The notes under the pieces: generated by a model
The model's input: the letters and a program-made list of their open reading frames with translations, nothing else
Told to the model about the DNA's origin: nothing
The model's database searches: none
Made by a program: the position numbers and the translations under genes
NCBI GenBank assembly: GCA_003150035.1
Contig: QALR01000018.1
Coordinates: 1-64,000 of the forward strand
Direction: 5' to 3'
Source of the DNA: Clostridiales bacterium
Lineage (GTDB): Bacteria; Bacillota; Clostridia; Oscillospirales; CAG-272
Length of the DNA: 64,000 bases
Part shown: in pieces, positions 26,005 through 34,472 of the stretch
Layout: each line of letters starts with the position of its first letter
Position numbering within the stretch: position 1 is the first letter of the stretch

Positions 26005-27111
26005 TTATTTAGCATGCTGATTTAATCTCTCAATAATTGAAACAAAACGTGAATCTTGACGGACACAATCATATCGTTTATTTTGCAATCTGTCAAGCAT
26101 ATGGTAGCAATTGGTGTGTTCCGTAAGTTCGTGAAAATCTTTGTTGGGTTTAGGATAAATTAACTTATCGGTAAAAATTGATGTGTAAAATTTACCGTGA
26201 TCATTGATATATGCTTTATCGTATTCAATCGCGTGATAGCACATTTTTTCAAGAGATGCAAGTGTTTCATCCTTTTTACCCTGAGATATCTGATACGTGG
26301 AAATTAACCAATAATTTTGGGAGAGGCGAACATGATAAAACATAAGGTTATCCCCGTATATCATCTTATAAAGATGATTGGAAATAGTAAGCATTTCAAT
26401 TTTTCTATCCCATGTGGACGGATCATTGGGGAGTTCATCCGCGAGCGGATAGTTTGAAATAGCAGTACCCAAGCAATCGGTTAATTTGTCGATTTCATCT
26501 TGAATATAAAATTCCGTATTGCCATCACCGATCCCCGATGATTTTGCAAATTCACGGCAGTACTTCATAGGCGTGAGCAGATTTACTGATTGCATAGCTT
26601 TCTCAACCTGCTTGGTGCCTCCGTAAATATTGATCAAAACATTGATTGCATCATATCGGGTATCTTCATCTTTACATTCAGCCACCACGGAAGAGCAAAG
26701 ATTTTCGATTTCCTTTATGAGGTCGTTATTCTTTGTATCGCACCACAAATGATACAGACAAACAGCGAGATTTTCTTTGATCTCAAAATCTGCGGGGTAG
26801 CGGGAAATCGCATTTCTTGCGAAAGTTATCCGTTCTTCGATCGTACCCACTTCTGCAAGACGAGAGATTTCTTTTTTGATATTTGTAATTTCTTCTTCTC
26901 TTTGAGAGAGCTTATATCCCAAGAGTTCATCTGTACTGACGGAAAAGAAATCAGCAAGCGCCGGAAGAAGTTCAATATCGGGATAACCACCTTCTGCTTC
27001 CCAACGAGATATAGCTTGAGGTGTCACCCCTATAGCCGTGGCAAGAACGTCTTGTGTAATATTATTTTCTGCGCGAAGTTTTTTAATGATCGCACCTATT
27101 TTAATGTTCAT
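26005..27111 (-). CDS. XRE-family regulator with a TPR-like C-terminal domain
   Basis: 368 residues. The N-terminal helix-turn-helix reads NITQDVLATAIGVTPQAISRWE in part (residues ~17-40), then GGYPDIELLPALADFFSVSTDELLG. The rest (residues ~75-368) is alpha-helical with repeated paired-helix segments, like the TPR-type ligand domains of peptide- or stress-responsive XRE proteins. No DNA target is known. It is monocistronic, with a promoter and a possible self-operator upstream. Its composition is more AT-rich than its neighbours, which may mean transfer. Confidence 0.85.
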   Translation of the reverse strand: MNIKIGAIIKKLRAENNITQDVLATAIGVTPQAISRWEAEGGYPDIELLPALADFFSVSTDELLGYKLSQREEEITNIKKEISRLAEVGTIEERITFARNAISRYPADFEIKENLAVCLYHLWCDTKNNDLIKEIENLCSSVVAECKDEDTRYDAINVLINIYGGTKQVEKAMQSVNLLTPMKYCREFAKSSGIGDGNTEFYIQDEIDKLTDCLGTAISNYPLADELPNDPSTWDRKIEMLTISNHLYKMIYGDNLMFYHVRLSQNYWLISTYQISQGKKDETLASLEKMCYHAIEYDKAYINDHGKFYTSIFTDKLIYPKPNKDFHELTEHTNCYHMLDRLQNKRYDCVRQDSRFVSIIERLNQHAK

Positions 27112-27134
27112 ATCGTACCTCCAAAATAAATTTT

Positions 27135-27178
27135 GTAAGCTTACGATTTTATTATAGCATAATTTTTCTTTTTTTCAA
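27135..27178 (-). promoter_or_regulatory. Promoter and possible operator of the XRE gene
   Basis: On the minus strand, TTGAAA (27173-27178), 16-base spacer, TATAAT (27151-27156). Just downstream is the perfect palindrome GTAAGCTTAC (27135-27144), well placed for autorepression. Confidence 0.55.
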
Positions 27179-27202
27179 TTATCAATTCATTGTTAAATAG
27201 AT

Positions 27203-27243
27203 AAAGCAGTACTTTACATTGATAAGAAGTAAAATACTGCTTT
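27203..27243 (-). terminator. Terminator after proS
   Basis: A long stem pairs AAAGCAGTACTTTAC (27203-27217) with GTAAAATACTGCTTT (27229-27243) around one mismatch. It lies ~30 bases beyond the proS stop and shields the XRE promoter. Confidence 0.7.
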
Positions 27244-27274
27244 ATCGCAGGCACCCCAAGCCGTCCCCTTTTCT

Positions 27275-28999
27275 TTAATCCAATCTATATTTTTCAAGCT
27301 GCGCACGGACCATCTCCGCGATTTTTTCCGCCGCTTCCGAAATTCCGAACTCGCCTTTCCACGACTTATCGCGCAGGGAAACCTCGATGACGCCGCGTTC
27401 ACAGGTTTTCGGAGATACCACGGCGCGAACCGGAATGCCGAAAAGGTCCGCATCCGCAAACATAGCCCCGGGACGAATATTGCGGTCGTCATAAAGCGTC
27501 TCAATCCCTGCCGACTGCAAAGCGTCATACAAACTATCCGCCGTCCGGCTCACCGTCTCGTCGTCACACCGCAGGTTGCAGACCTCTACCTGCCACGGTG
27601 CAATCGACATCGGCCAGATCGGACCAAAATCATCATGGCTTTCCTGACAAATCGATGCGCACAGTCTGCCGACACCGATACCATAACAGCCCATAATGGG
27701 ATACTGAAGCTCTCCGTTCGCGTCGAGATAGGTCATTCCCATCGACTTTGTATATTTAGTGCCAAGCTGGAAGATGTTCCCGACCTCAATTCCCTTTTGA
27801 AGCGTAATCGTATGCTTCCCGCAGGAAGGGCAAACGGCGCCTGCATAGGTCTTTGCCACATCCGTATAGAGAACCTCCCCGATATCGCGCGCCACGTTGA
27901 AGCCGGTATAGTGATAATCCTTTTCATTGGCACCGCAGACAAGATTAGAAATGCCCGAAAGCGAACGATCCCAAACCACCGTGACAGCCTCCGGAAGCCC
28001 CATGGCGCCGATAAAGCCGGCAACGATGCCGCTTTCCTCCGTAACAGTCGCCGGATGAATTTCACAGCCGAGAAAACCTCGCAACTTGGTTTCGTTTACG
28101 TCAAGATCGCCGCGAATAAAAACAATCACATAGGAATCGTCCGCGTTTCTCTGATAAACAACCGCTTTACACAGACGCTTTTCATCCAAATCCAGAAATG
28201 CCGACAGCTCCTCGATCGTTTTGGCGTTCGGCGTATGAACCTTTTTCAGCGGCGCTAGCTGTCCCGCCTCGTTTTCCACAATACATTCCGCCGCCTCCAT
28301 ATTGGCCTTGTAACCGCATTCCGGACAAATGGCAAGCGTATCCTCGCCGATTTCGGAAAGCAGCATAAACTCATGGGAGACGCTTCCGCCCATCATGCCG
28401 GAATCCGATTTTACTGCGATAACGTTTTTCGCGCCAGCACGACGGAAAATCCTCTCATATGCCGTATAGCAGCGGTCATAATAGCGTTCAAGGTCCTCCT
28501 CAGAGGTATGGAAGGAATAAGCGTCCTTCATCGTAAATTCCCGCACGCGGATAAGTCCGCCGCGCGCACGCGGCTCATCCCGGAATTTAGTCTGAATCTG
28601 ATAAATCATAAACGGAAAATCAACATAGGATTTCGCCGTATCGCGCGCGAGATGCACCGCCGCTTCCTCATGCGTCATCCCGAGGACCATGTTGTTCCCG
28701 CCTCTATCCTTAAAACGGACAAGCTCGCTGCCCACACTCGTAAATCGACCGGACTGCTCCCAAAGGCTCGCCGGCATTACGACCGGAAACAGGACTTCTT
28801 CCCCGTCGATGCGGTCCATCTCCTCGCGGATGATTCTCTCAATTTTAGACATGATGCGCTTGGCGGGCGTAAACAGGGAATAAATCCCGTTTCCAACATA
28901 TTTGATATAGCCGCCGCGCACCATGAGCGCATGGCTGGCGATGACACAGTCCTTCGGCGCTTCCTTGAAGCGCTCGCCGAGCATTTTGCTGACCTTCAT
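27275..28999 (-). CDS. proS: Prolyl-tRNA synthetase
   Basis: 574 residues, the length of the bacterial-type ProRS with an editing insertion. Class II motif 2 is near TKFRDEPRARGGLIRVREF in part, and motif 3 is GCYGIGVGRLCASICQ. The editing (YbaK-like) insert lies around residues 230-390. The anticodon domain ends the protein. The start MKVSKMLGERFKEAP is chosen because GGAGGG precedes it and the frame upstream is repeat-like. It has a ~185-base GC-rich leader with no T-box signature that I can find. Confidence 0.96.
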   Translation of the reverse strand: MKVSKMLGERFKEAPKDCVIASHALMVRGGYIKYVGNGIYSLFTPAKRIMSKIERIIREEMDRIDGEEVLFPVVMPASLWEQSGRFTSVGSELVRFKDRGGNNMVLGMTHEEAAVHLARDTAKSYVDFPFMIYQIQTKFRDEPRARGGLIRVREFTMKDAYSFHTSEEDLERYYDRCYTAYERIFRRAGAKNVIAVKSDSGMMGGSVSHEFMLLSEIGEDTLAICPECGYKANMEAAECIVENEAGQLAPLKKVHTPNAKTIEELSAFLDLDEKRLCKAVVYQRNADDSYVIVFIRGDLDVNETKLRGFLGCEIHPATVTEESGIVAGFIGAMGLPEAVTVVWDRSLSGISNLVCGANEKDYHYTGFNVARDIGEVLYTDVAKTYAGAVCPSCGKHTITLQKGIEVGNIFQLGTKYTKSMGMTYLDANGELQYPIMGCYGIGVGRLCASICQESHDDFGPIWPMSIAPWQVEVCNLRCDDETVSRTADSLYDALQSAGIETLYDDRNIRPGAMFADADLFGIPVRAVVSPKTCERGVIEVSLRDKSWKGEFGISEAAEKIAEMVRAQLEKYRLD

Positions 29000-29184
29000 A
29001 AGTCCCTCCGATGTATTTTCTGAAAATTCTGCCTGATATACAGTTCCACAAGGGGGTCCGCCCATCATGCAGCATCGCAAGGGTCGGCGAAGCCTACCTA
29101 GACATTCCGCCGGGGACCCTATCCCCTGCTGAATGCGAAAAGGAACCCGCCGCGAAGCGGCGGGGACATCCCCCTCAGTTATAC
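29000..29184 (-). other. Long structured 5' leader of proS
   Basis: Between the promoter and proS lies ~185 bases of GC-rich, hairpin-dense sequence. It includes a perfect 8-bp stem CCCGCCGC-GAA-GCGGCGGG (29146-29164) and a GGGGA-TAGG-GTCCCC-type hairpin near 29112-29126. The T-box consensus (GGGTGGNACC) is not seen. The block around 29131-29170 resembles the sequence downstream of dprA near 54565-54602. It could be a regulatory RNA or an inserted repeat. Confidence 0.45.
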
Positions 29185-29191
29185 ATGGATG

Positions 29192-29220
29192 ATTATATCA
29201 TCGCGCAAAAGGGATGTCAA
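29192..29220 (-). promoter_or_regulatory. Promoter of proS
   Basis: On the minus strand, perfect TTGACA (29215-29220), 17-base spacer, perfect TATAAT (29192-29197). Confidence 0.8.
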
Positions 29221-29287
29221 GCAAAAAAGCGGGAAAAGCGGTGTTTTGTCTCATTTTCCCGACCCTCTTCATAAAATGAAAGACAAA

Positions 29288-29310
29288 GACGCCCGGATTT
29301 TCCGGGCGTC
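29288..29310. terminator. Terminator of the gtrA operon
   Basis: GACGCCCGG / CCGGGCGTC with a 5-base loop and T-runs on both strands, directly after the stop of the polytopic membrane protein gene. Confidence 0.85.
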
Positions 29311-29313
29311 TTT

Positions 29314-30954
29314 TCACTCTGAAAAGGGGTTGCCTTTTACCTCAACGATATAGTATCCCTCCATCAGCGAAGCGGATAGCACTCGGCCCTCGGCTTCCAA
29401 TTCACTCGCCAAGGCGCTTCTCTGGTAAGTCCGGTATTCATCCGCTGTCAGCAGCAGAAAATAATATTCTTTTCCCGGTATATCCTCATACCAACGATCC
29501 GAGGTCTGATAGAGATAGGGCGTAACACCGGAAGCATCCACGGTGATGTTGCGGACCAAAATCTTTCCGTCTGACAAAAGCGTTGTCTTTCCCGCATTCC
29601 AGAAGGAAGCGTAGCCGTAGTCCAGTCCGCGCTCTTCGAGCTCTTCTATGACAGTATAGATCGGATCGTCTGCTCCGGTATCGGCAGGTATGGATGCCAC
29701 CGTTTTCGCATTGACAAGGGAAAAAGCCAAAAGAATCACAACCAAGAGAATGCCGATTCGTTTTCCGACCGTACCGCTCTCCCCCACCAGATGACGAACA
29801 CACAAAAACGACGTCACGACGGCGCTTCCAACAAAAGGAGTCAGTCTCCACGAGGCGGCGGCGAGCATACCGCAAATATAGCCGAAAAGAATCACCGCTG
29901 TCAGGACCCAATGCGCCAAAAGGGCTATTTTTGTGTATTTGTCCTGAATTTTTGTATAGCGACACAAAAGAACAAGCGGCAAAAGGAGGAGCAGCAGCGC
30001 ACCGCCAAGCTTCACGAGCGTCGCAATCGAAGCAAGAGAAAAAATCGGTGAACGGACAACCTCGATGCCAAGCAGAGAAAAATACTGCTCAAAGAACTTC
30101 CCGGCGTTGGTTTTCCACTCGGAAAGTGCGGACCAGTTGGAATAGGCGTTCTCATATCCCGCATAAATTTCGCCGAAGTTCGTGAAGATAAGTAGCAGCA
30201 AAAGCCCCGCGAGTACACCCACCACCATCAAGCCGGCGGCGTAGTATTTTCTTTCATTCCGCGCTGAAAAAAGAGGCGTTTCCCCATCGAAGAAAGTATA
30301 CAGGGCAAGGCCGCCAAGCACCGGCACGACCGTCAGCGCGATCATTTGAAAACTGTCGGTGCCACAGCCGATACAGACAGCAAGAAAAAGCAGTGAAAAG
30401 ACGATAAATCCGGCTCTTTTTCCTTTTTCATAGGGACTGCTCAATACCCGGAACAGAAGTCCGAGTAAAAGGAACATCAGCAAAATACCAAGGCTGTAAT
30501 AAATAGTGTGCTCCCACATGATCTCTCTGAGCTTTTCCGAGCCGGAAAGAATCATGGAAGCGGAAAATACGGCGGCAGCCGTCCATTTCCAGCTCCAACG
30601 CATAGAACGGAAAAAGAACGCAAGCACCGCGACAAAAAGAATGGCAAACACAGACATGCTGAAAATCTGCGCTCTCATGGAAAGACCAAAGACAGCGACC
30701 GCGGGCACCATCCACAGGGACGCGCCAAACGGCAAAAGCGCCGCATAATGGAAATCCTCCGAGAAAACCTTTCCGGATTCCACAGTCGCATTCGCCCACA
30801 AAATGGAGTCGGCACAATCGGAATGGAAAAATCCGCGCGACGGGCCGATAATATAATAAAGCAGGATGCCGAGAGAAAGCAAAAACAGCGGCAGCGCCAG
30901 AAGAAGCTCGGAGCACCACGCTTTCTTTTTCAGCGTTTCCAGAAAATTCTTCAT
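29314..30954 (-). CDS. Polytopic membrane protein, GT-C glycosyltransferase-like
   Basis: 546 residues from the second ATG (30952-30954), six bases after AAAGGA; the earlier ATG at 30960 has the site directly against it. About eleven membrane segments are visible. The first large extracytoplasmic loop carries acidic residues (FFHSDCADSILWANATVESGK in part), as in GT-C enzymes that use polyprenyl-phosphate sugars. A soluble C-terminal domain (residues ~440-546) follows. The partners GtrA and an FAD sugar-type oxidoreductase support a role in cell-envelope glycosylation. No specific family is certain. Confidence 0.65.
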   Translation of the reverse strand: MKNFLETLKKKAWCSELLLALPLFLLSLGILLYYIIGPSRGFFHSDCADSILWANATVESGKVFSEDFHYAALLPFGASLWMVPAVAVFGLSMRAQIFSMSVFAILFVAVLAFFFRSMRWSWKWTAAAVFSASMILSGSEKLREIMWEHTIYYSLGILLMFLLLGLLFRVLSSPYEKGKRAGFIVFSLLFLAVCIGCGTDSFQMIALTVVPVLGGLALYTFFDGETPLFSARNERKYYAAGLMVVGVLAGLLLLLIFTNFGEIYAGYENAYSNWSALSEWKTNAGKFFEQYFSLLGIEVVRSPIFSLASIATLVKLGGALLLLLLPLVLLCRYTKIQDKYTKIALLAHWVLTAVILFGYICGMLAAASWRLTPFVGSAVVTSFLCVRHLVGESGTVGKRIGILLVVILLAFSLVNAKTVASIPADTGADDPIYTVIEELEERGLDYGYASFWNAGKTTLLSDGKILVRNITVDASGVTPYLYQTSDRWYEDIPGKEYYFLLLTADEYRTYQRSALASELEAEGRVLSASLMEGYYIVEVKGNPFSE

Positions 30955-30983
30955 CTTCATTCCTTTCTGGGTTTGGACAAATC

Positions 30984-32564
30984 TTAGGCGGGTCCTTTTC
31001 CCGATTTTTCCTCATGATATTCCTTTTCCGTATTCACATTCCAAACCGCATCCTTCGAGCCGGAGCCGGAAAGGGCCGCGCGCACGGCTTCCATGGCCGT
31101 CAGCATGGAATGGTCCATATTGTTGTAGCGATGTTGACCGTTACGCCCGATACACCAAAGGTTTTCCATGCCGTCGAGCCACTCGCGGACCGTATCGAAC
31201 TGTGCGTAGGAGCCGAAATAGGCTGGATACGCTTTTTTTATCTTGATACGAACGCTGTCTAGCACATCCTCGGCATCGACAATGCCGATCTTCACAAGCT
31301 CATCGGTGGCAAATCGGATAAAATCCGCATCCTCCATGTTCCAAAGCTCGTCTCCCTCGTTGCAGAAATATTCGAGTCCGATCCACACCGTGTTTTCAAA
31401 ATCCTTCACCATATAGGGGGACCAGTTGTTGAAGATTTGAAGCCTGCCAAGCTTCACCTCCCGCTCCTGCACATAGATCCAACAGTCCGGAACGATATTC
31501 CCGACTGTCTTTATCTTGGTTTCGTTGCGGAGTTTAAGCCGGTTCACAAGCAGTCCCACCGTCATAAAATCCCGATACGGAAGCGCTGCCGCAATATCGT
31601 GAACGTCACGCGGAACCGCGTCACCCATTCCCTCGATGAGATCTTTTATCGGCATAGAGGAAAAATAGAAATCCGCCGTCATGCGCTCTTCCTTTCCGTC
31701 ATGAAGAACGCCGACGCCCGTCACGCGGCTGCCGTCCGTTTCCACGGAGACAACCTTGCAGTTCCGGATGATTTTTCCACCCATGTTCTCGATGCGCGCA
31801 GCAAGCGTTTCCCAAAGCTGCCCCGGACCCTTTTTCGGGTACAGATACTGTTCAATGAGGGAGGTTTCCACATGGTTTTTATCCTTGCGGAAGGGCTTGG
31901 AAAGAAATGCCCACACAGCGCGCATGAGGGAAAGCCCCTTGACCCTTTGCGCGCCCCAATCCGCCGAAATATCCGCGGGATTTCTTCCCCACACCTTTTC
32001 CGTGTAGTCCTCGAAAAACATCTCATAGAGCGGCGCGCCGAACCGATTGATATAAAAATTTTTCAGAGAATCCTCTTTTTTCTTAAAGATACAGGAGGAA
32101 AGATAGCCGAAGCCTGCTTTCATCGTCCGGACAAAGCCCATATTTTTCAACGTTTCGCCGGTAAGCGAAATCGGATAGTCAAAAAATTTTTTGAGAAAAT
32201 AAATGCGTGAAACACGCCGGCGCAGCAGCATAACCTCGTCTTCGGTCTGCGGGTCGGGTCCGCCTTTTGCGAGCTTCTTCTCGTCGTTATTCAAAAGGAT
32301 GTCGTCGATCGAGGGAGAGCCTTGAAGCGGCATCAGCTCCTGCCAAAGCGCATTGACCTCGTGGTTCTTGGAAAAGAAACGATGCCCGCCAATATCGATC
32401 CGATTTCCATGGTATTCCACCGTCCTCGATATGCCGCCGATGATATCGCTCTCCTCCACGATCACAGGCAGGATGTCAGTTCCGCTTTTAAGAAGCTCAT
32501 AGGCCGCGGTCAGTCCTGCGGGACCCGCCCCGATGATAAGCGCGCATCTTCTGTCTTGTTCCAT
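30984..32564 (-). CDS. FAD-dependent oxidoreductase, UDP-galactopyranose mutase / amine-oxidase-like
   Basis: 526 residues. The Rossmann FAD motif is ALIIGAGPAGLTAAYELLKSG in part (residues ~8-25), then EESDIIGGISRTVEYHGNRIDIGGHRFFSKN in parts, a pattern of the UGM-like NAD(P)-binding-8 family. Late motifs include WCIGRNGQHRYNNMDHSMLTA, the C-terminal FAD contact. Homologues occur next to GtrA and glycosyltransferase genes in envelope polysaccharide loci. It lies 29 bases downstream of gtrA. The substrate is probably a lipid-linked or nucleotide sugar, by inference. Confidence 0.75.
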   Translation of the reverse strand: MEQDRRCALIIGAGPAGLTAAYELLKSGTDILPVIVEESDIIGGISRTVEYHGNRIDIGGHRFFSKNHEVNALWQELMPLQGSPSIDDILLNNDEKKLAKGGPDPQTEDEVMLLRRRVSRIYFLKKFFDYPISLTGETLKNMGFVRTMKAGFGYLSSCIFKKKEDSLKNFYINRFGAPLYEMFFEDYTEKVWGRNPADISADWGAQRVKGLSLMRAVWAFLSKPFRKDKNHVETSLIEQYLYPKKGPGQLWETLAARIENMGGKIIRNCKVVSVETDGSRVTGVGVLHDGKEERMTADFYFSSMPIKDLIEGMGDAVPRDVHDIAAALPYRDFMTVGLLVNRLKLRNETKIKTVGNIVPDCWIYVQEREVKLGRLQIFNNWSPYMVKDFENTVWIGLEYFCNEGDELWNMEDADFIRFATDELVKIGIVDAEDVLDSVRIKIKKAYPAYFGSYAQFDTVREWLDGMENLWCIGRNGQHRYNNMDHSMLTAMEAVRAALSGSGSKDAVWNVNTEKEYHEEKSGKGPA

Positions 32565-32593
32565 CTGTGTACCTCTTTCTTTTCTCTCTCTAT

Positions 32594-33028
32594 TTATTTG
32601 CCGTGATAAACCAAAATTTTACGGCCGATATAATTCCAAATCAGCACAATGCCCTTGACCACACAGGTGAGTAAAATATACCAGATTCCATGATCTCCGA
32701 TAAACCGCGTCCCAAGCAGCGTGAGAAGCTCTGTGAGCCCAAAGCCGATGACGCCGACCAAGACATAAAGAAAAAACGCACCCGCCGTTTTTCCGCGCTC
32801 TTTTTGCTCCTCGCTTTTGAAAACGAACCGGTTCGACAAGACAAAATTGACAACAAGTCCAACGACAAAACCGACCGCGACGGATATCGCGACATAGACC
32901 TTGTCATCCTTGTCAGCGGAAAATACATAGAACAACATGAGATAATTCACCGCCATATCGACGACGGCGGAAATTCCGCCGACGACCGCATACCGCAGAA
33001 ATTCAAAGATAGTACCGCGATTTTTCAT
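32594..33028 (-). CDS. GtrA-family flippase-like membrane protein
   Basis: 144 residues with four membrane segments. The GtrA signature is clear: FLRYAVVGGISAVVDMAVNYL in part at the start, NFVLSNRFVF in the middle, and NYIGRKILVY at the end. GtrA-like proteins help move polyprenyl-phosphate-linked sugars across the membrane. It heads a three-gene operon with the FAD enzyme and the polytopic protein. Confidence 0.9.
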   Translation of the reverse strand: MKNRGTIFEFLRYAVVGGISAVVDMAVNYLMLFYVFSADKDDKVYVAISVAVGFVVGLVVNFVLSNRFVFKSEEQKERGKTAGAFFLYVLVGVIGFGLTELLTLLGTRFIGDHGIWYILLTCVVKGIVLIWNYIGRKILVYHGK

Positions 33029-33197
33029 GAATCCTCCAAAATAACGTCATCCCGCGCTCCGAAAAAGCCGGTCCCGCGCCGTCTGAAACCACACTTTTCC
33101 ATGTATTTTCTTATTTTTTATTTGTCGTACAGGGGGAAAGTAAAATCTCACCGAAAAAATATTTTTCTCAAAAATATTTTCATCCGGCGGCAATACG

Positions 33198-33226
33198 ATT
33201 ATACAGGATAAACCGGAGTATTGCAA
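33198..33226 (-). promoter_or_regulatory. Promoter of the gtrA operon
   Basis: On the minus strand, TTGCAA (33221-33226), 17-base spacer, perfect TATAAT (33198-33203). It gives a leader of ~160 bases (33029-33190) with a conspicuous A/T-rich end and no clear fold. Confidence 0.65.
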
Positions 33227-33272
33227 GGTGCTGCAACAAAAATTCCAAAAATCTTAAACGCTTCATAAACAA

Positions 33273-33300
33273 AAAAGCGCCCGGTGAGATTGGCGCTTTT
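33273..33300 (-). terminator. Terminator of rpsT
   Basis: AAAAGCGCC / GGCGCTTTT stem (33273-33281 with 33292-33300) with a 10-base loop, followed by a T-run on the minus strand. Confidence 0.85.
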
Positions 33301-33321
33301 CGATTTCAGACGGATGACAGC

Positions 33322-33588
33322 TCAGCCGTTCATGTGATTGAGCATGGAAGCAAATCTGCTCTTTTTTCTTGCGGCATTGTTCTTATGCAGAATGCCGTGA
33401 GCCACTGCCTGGTCGATCTTCTTGACAGCCTGCCTATACGTTTCCTGTGCAAGCGCCGTGTCGCCTGCGGCAACGGCAGCTTCATATTTCTTCATATCTG
33501 TTTTGAGAGCGGATTTGAACATTTTGTTCTGCAGCGTTTTCTTTTCGATAACTTTGACACGCTTTTTCGCTGACTTGATATTCGGCAT
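33322..33588 (-). CDS. rpsT: 30S ribosomal protein S20
   Basis: 88 residues, starting at MPNIKSAKKRVKVIEK after GAAGGAGG. The all-helical, Lys/Arg-rich S20 pattern ends in HKNNAARKKSRFASML. It is monocistronic. Its ~84-base leader (33589-33672) contains the block GGACGCCACC...TGGCGGAG, which can fold with GGCG/CGCC pairing and may be an autoregulatory site. Confidence 0.96.
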   Translation of the reverse strand: MPNIKSAKKRVKVIEKKTLQNKMFKSALKTDMKKYEAAVAAGDTALAQETYRQAVKKIDQAVAHGILHKNNAARKKSRFASMLNHMNG

Positions 33589-33678
33589 CGTATACACCTC
33601 CTTCTCGCTTCCGATAAAAACCGGTTCTCCGCCATGAGAGGGTGGCGTCCTACCCCTTTTATCTGCATTACTTATAAT

Positions 33679-33707
33679 ATCATATCATTGAATTCGCAAA
33701 ATAGCAA
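33679..33707 (-). promoter_or_regulatory. Promoter of rpsT
   Basis: On the minus strand, TTGCTA (33702-33707), 17-base spacer, TATGAT (33679-33684). Confidence 0.55.
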
Positions 33708-33744
33708 GAGTTTTTTCAAAAATTCTTCTCCGGAATCCGGAAAT

Positions 33745-34455
33745 TTATTCTTTTTTCTTGTGAAAGGAAAGCTTGGACTCCTTGCCCTCCAAAAGACGCC
33801 CAATATTTTTCCTGTGAAGAAAAACGACAAGCACCGCCATCAAAATCGTACAAATCATTCCGGCGGGCGGAGACGGCGCAAACCAAAACGGCATGATGCT
33901 GTTGCACACCGGAATAAGAACGGCGCCGATGATGGAGCCTAGGGAAACATATCTTGTCAGGGCGACCGTCAGGACAAAAATGAGTAAAAGGAGTGCTAGC
34001 GCAGGCGGATTGATGACCAAAACCACACCGGCAAGGCTTGCAACGCATTTTCCTCCACGAAACTTAAAAAAGACAGGGAACGCATGGCCGAGAAGGCAGG
34101 CAAAACCCGAAATGAAGGCGAATCCGGTCCGCCACGGCATAACAACCAGTCCTATCGTCGTTGCGATGACCGATTTCATAAAATCACCGGCGAACGTAAG
34201 AAGTCCGTATTTCAATCCGTAGGTTCGCAGCATATTGGTGGAACCCGCGTTGCCGCTTCCGTGCTCCCGGATATCCTCATGAAACTTACCGCGGGAAAAA
34301 ATCACCGCGAAATTGATACTGCCAAGCAAATACGGAATGACGACGCACAGCACCGCGCCGACGATATACACCGGCGAATCTTCTCCATATCCCCAAATTC
34401 CGAGAAGTCCCTCCCAGATAAGCTTTTGCAGCCCTGTAAATTCCGATGGATCCAT
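33745..34455 (-). CDS. plsY: Glycerol-3-phosphate acyltransferase PlsY
   Basis: 236 residues. The three PlsY loops are visible: YLLGSINFAVIFSR then HGSGNAGSTNMLRTYG, GHAFPVFFKFRGGKCVAS, and the last-segment HRKNIGRLLEGKESK. It uses acyl-phosphate, made by PlsX (encoded at ~51 kb here), to start phospholipid synthesis. An N-terminal extension of ~30 residues precedes the usual start region. It lies 17 bases after der. Confidence 0.94.
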   Translation of the reverse strand: MDPSEFTGLQKLIWEGLLGIWGYGEDSPVYIVGAVLCVVIPYLLGSINFAVIFSRGKFHEDIREHGSGNAGSTNMLRTYGLKYGLLTFAGDFMKSVIATTIGLVVMPWRTGFAFISGFACLLGHAFPVFFKFRGGKCVASLAGVVLVINPPALALLLLIFVLTVALTRYVSLGSIIGAVLIPVCNSIMPFWFAPSPPAGMICTILMAVLVVFLHRKNIGRLLEGKESKLSFHKKKE

Positions 34456-34472
34456 CTATGATTCCCCTCCGT

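Noticed and set aside
29000..29184. T-box leader for proS
   Set aside because: No T-box bulge consensus (GGGTGGNACC) or specifier-loop arrangement could be found.
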